Below, in pieces: positions 62,681 to 64,000 of a stretch of DNA of 64,000 nt. How positions within the stretch are numbered: position 1 is the stretch's first letter; each line of letters opens with the position of its first letter. The notes under the pieces are model-generated. The model searched no databases, was not told the origin of the DNA, and saw only the letters and a program-made list of their open reading frames with translations. This DNA comes from Phycisphaerales bacterium (GTDB lineage Bacteria; Planctomycetota; Phycisphaerae; Phycisphaerales; UBA1924). The position numbers and the translations under genes were made by a program. The stretch spans positions 124,001 to 188,000 of the forward strand of contig JANQNW010000001.1 in NCBI GenBank assembly GCA_028279375.1, in the 5' to 3' direction.

Positions 62681-64000
62681 CTAATTCCCGGGGAGTGCGT
62701 CCCAGAATGAGAGCAGCATGGCGATATCCAGCGCATCGACGACGCCGTCGGCGCTGAGGTCGGCGGGTGAATCAGTGGCCCCCCATTCCGAGAGGACGAA
62801 CGCAAGGTCGGAGGCGCCCACCTGGCCGTCGGCGTCGAGATCGCCGGCCTTCGGTGCCGCTTCGAATCGCCAGGCGCGCTCGCTGGTCATGAGCGCCATA
62901 CGCGTGGATTCGTCGCGGACGAGCGGCGTGTCGTCCCGAACGACGACGCGAAGCTCATAGTCGCCGGGGCTGAGGTGGATCGTGCGTGTGTCGAGCGTCG
63001 GCGCGTCGGCGCCTTCGATGCGCTGGCCATCGACATACCACTCGATCGTGAGGCCCGGAAGCGCCGGCTGGACGCCATGCTGGCCGGGAGACGCCACGCC
63101 GCCAGTCGAGGGCCAGGCGTCGTCGATCGGATCGACGATGCGATACATCTCGATGATCATCTGCTCGACGGAAGGCGCGTTGAACGGCTTGCCGAGCGTG
63201 CGCATCTTCGAGTTGCGAGAGGGGCGGAAGAGCCCCCTTCTGCTGTATCCGGCGCCTTCGTAGGCGCCGACGACGCCGTCGAGCCCCTGGGCGCCGAGCC
63301 ATCGCGCCCACTTGGCGCCGCTCGACGCGAGCTGATCGAAGTTGAGCGTGGAGATGTTCGCATCGACGGGCTCGTCGCCGGAGTAATCACCGACGCCGCC
63401 GTAGTCATATTCATCCGCGAGTTCGCCGAAGCTGTGTCCGAACTCATGAAGCGCAAGCTCGGCGCTCTGGTTGTGTGCGCCGGACATCGTGGCGATATCG
63501 CTGAATCGGTAGCCGCCACCGCCGTACTTGTCGGAGTTGGCGATGGCGATGATCTGCTCGGTCTCAGGCGCGTAGGCGGCGTAGGCATAGGCTCGACTGA
63601 CGCTCACGCAGAGAAGTCGTTCGGTTCCGCCGCACCAGAACCCCATCTTGAGCGGTGTGTCACGATCGACGCCCTGGGCCGGATCGTTGTCGACGCCGGA
63701 ATCCGGGGAGACGATGTCAACACGATGGACGTTGAAGAGCTGGGCGTATTCGGCGAGCGGAGTCTGCGCGAAGAGGGACTGGATGGCGTTCTCGGCATGC
63801 TGGGCGAAGAGGCCCTGTTCCGGGGCGGTGTAGCCATCACCGAGCAGAACAAGATCGATTCGATTGGCGGTGGGGCCGTTGTCCCAGACGGTCGTGACGC
63901 TGACCTCGCCGCGATCGATGATCGGGAGGTCGGAGAGGTCGATCTCGAGGAGACGGGCGCCGCCTGAGAGGGCGCCGTCGCCATCGCAGTGGCATGCGTA
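62681..64000 (-). CDS. Exported M64-family metallopeptidase, paralogue (5' partial at window end)
   Basis: The frame stays open from an internal ATG at 63646 to the window end; translated to base 64000 it gives 439 residues starting YACHCDGDGAL, which aligns with the neighbour's YSCHPVDEHGHL, so the start lies outside. The zinc site is HEFGHSFGELADEYDYGG and the segment IDLVLLGDGYTAPEQ is conserved. The two genes are tandem duplicates. The tail has two degenerate dockerin-like repeats (GDLDADGQVGASDLAFVL, DLSADGVVDALDIAML) and ends WDALPGN, with no Cys. It lies 110 bases upstream of the first M64 gene. Confidence 0.9.
   Translation of the reverse strand, partial: YACHCDGDGALSGGARLLEIDLSDLPIIDRGEVSVTTVWDNGPTANRIDLVLLGDGYTAPEQGLFAQHAENAIQSLFAQTPLAEYAQLFNVHRVDIVSPDSGVDNDPAQGVDRDTPLKMGFWCGGTERLLCVSVSRAYAYAAYAPETEQIIAIANSDKYGGGGYRFSDIATMSGAHNQSAELALHEFGHSFGELADEYDYGGVGDYSGDEPVDANISTLNFDQLASSGAKWARWLGAQGLDGVVGAYEGAGYSRRGLFRPSRNSKMRTLGKPFNAPSVEQMIIEMYRIVDPIDDAWPSTGGVASPGQHGVQPALPGLTIEWYVDGQRIEGADAPTLDTRTIHLSPGDYELRVVVRDDTPLVRDESTRMALMTSERAWRFEAAPKAGDLDADGQVGASDLAFVLSEWGATDSPADLSADGVVDALDIAMLLSFWDALPGN

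Overview
The window looks like chromosomal DNA of a planctomycete, most likely class Phycisphaerae. The DNA is GC-rich. Five secreted proteins end in the dockerin-like tail ...WGPCP that is typical of that group, one secreted protein ends in a PEP-CTERM-like anchor, and there are several regulators common in planctomycetes: two SpoIIE-type phosphatases, an ECF sigma/anti-sigma pair and a Ser/Thr kinase fused to a propeller. No tRNA, rRNA, CRISPR array, transposase, integrase or phage gene was seen.

Layout. 1-10.4 kb: a BatA-like VWA membrane protein (5' end outside the window), a GAF-SpoIIE phosphatase, a secreted TPR-like protein, an anti-sigma factor overlapping its ECF sigma factor, and a 1039-residue VWA/amidotransferase-like membrane protein. 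10.4-25 kb: a dockerin-tailed protein, rimO, a secretin-N-like protein, a large exported protein, an unannotated-type small gene behind a sigma54-like promoter, rpsA, a dockerin-tailed FG-GAP protein, the kinase-propeller, and mutY overlapping a stand-alone Nfu N-domain gene. 25-38.8 kb: hypothetical proteins, a VCBS/FG-GAP dockerin protein, an SLC13 transporter, alr, a DEAD-box helicase operon, a PEP-CTERM-like protein, nadA, a PilZ protein, a KdsC-like phosphatase with a degenerate cytidylyltransferase head, and ispE. 38.8-47.6 kb: two tandem BNR-repeat lipoproteins, clpC and a pterin dehydratase. 47.6-64 kb: a GluQ-type synthetase, a DUF192 lipoprotein, a second SpoIIE phosphatase, an M14 carboxypeptidase, an exported clan-A-like protein lacking its expected Asn-Glu, a bfn-truD-HAD operon, a penicillin-acylase-family enzyme, and two tandem M64 peptidases (the second cut by the window end).

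How it fits together. Most of the window is housekeeping (translation: rpsA, rimO, truD, GluQ; Fe-S/DNA repair: nfu-mutY; cofactors and envelope: nadA, ispE, alr; proteolysis: clpC) mixed with a large set of exported proteins. The exported set has seven dockerin-like tails, in which a CP before the first repeat and a CP at the C-terminus are both present (five proteins) or both absent (two M64 peptidases). Three further patterns stand out: a run of probably leaderless genes with a -10 box 6-7 bases before the start codon, a strand-composition (GC-skew) reversal near 25 kb that ignores gene direction, and a compact sigma54-like promoter/small ORF/terminator unit at 16.4-16.66 kb.
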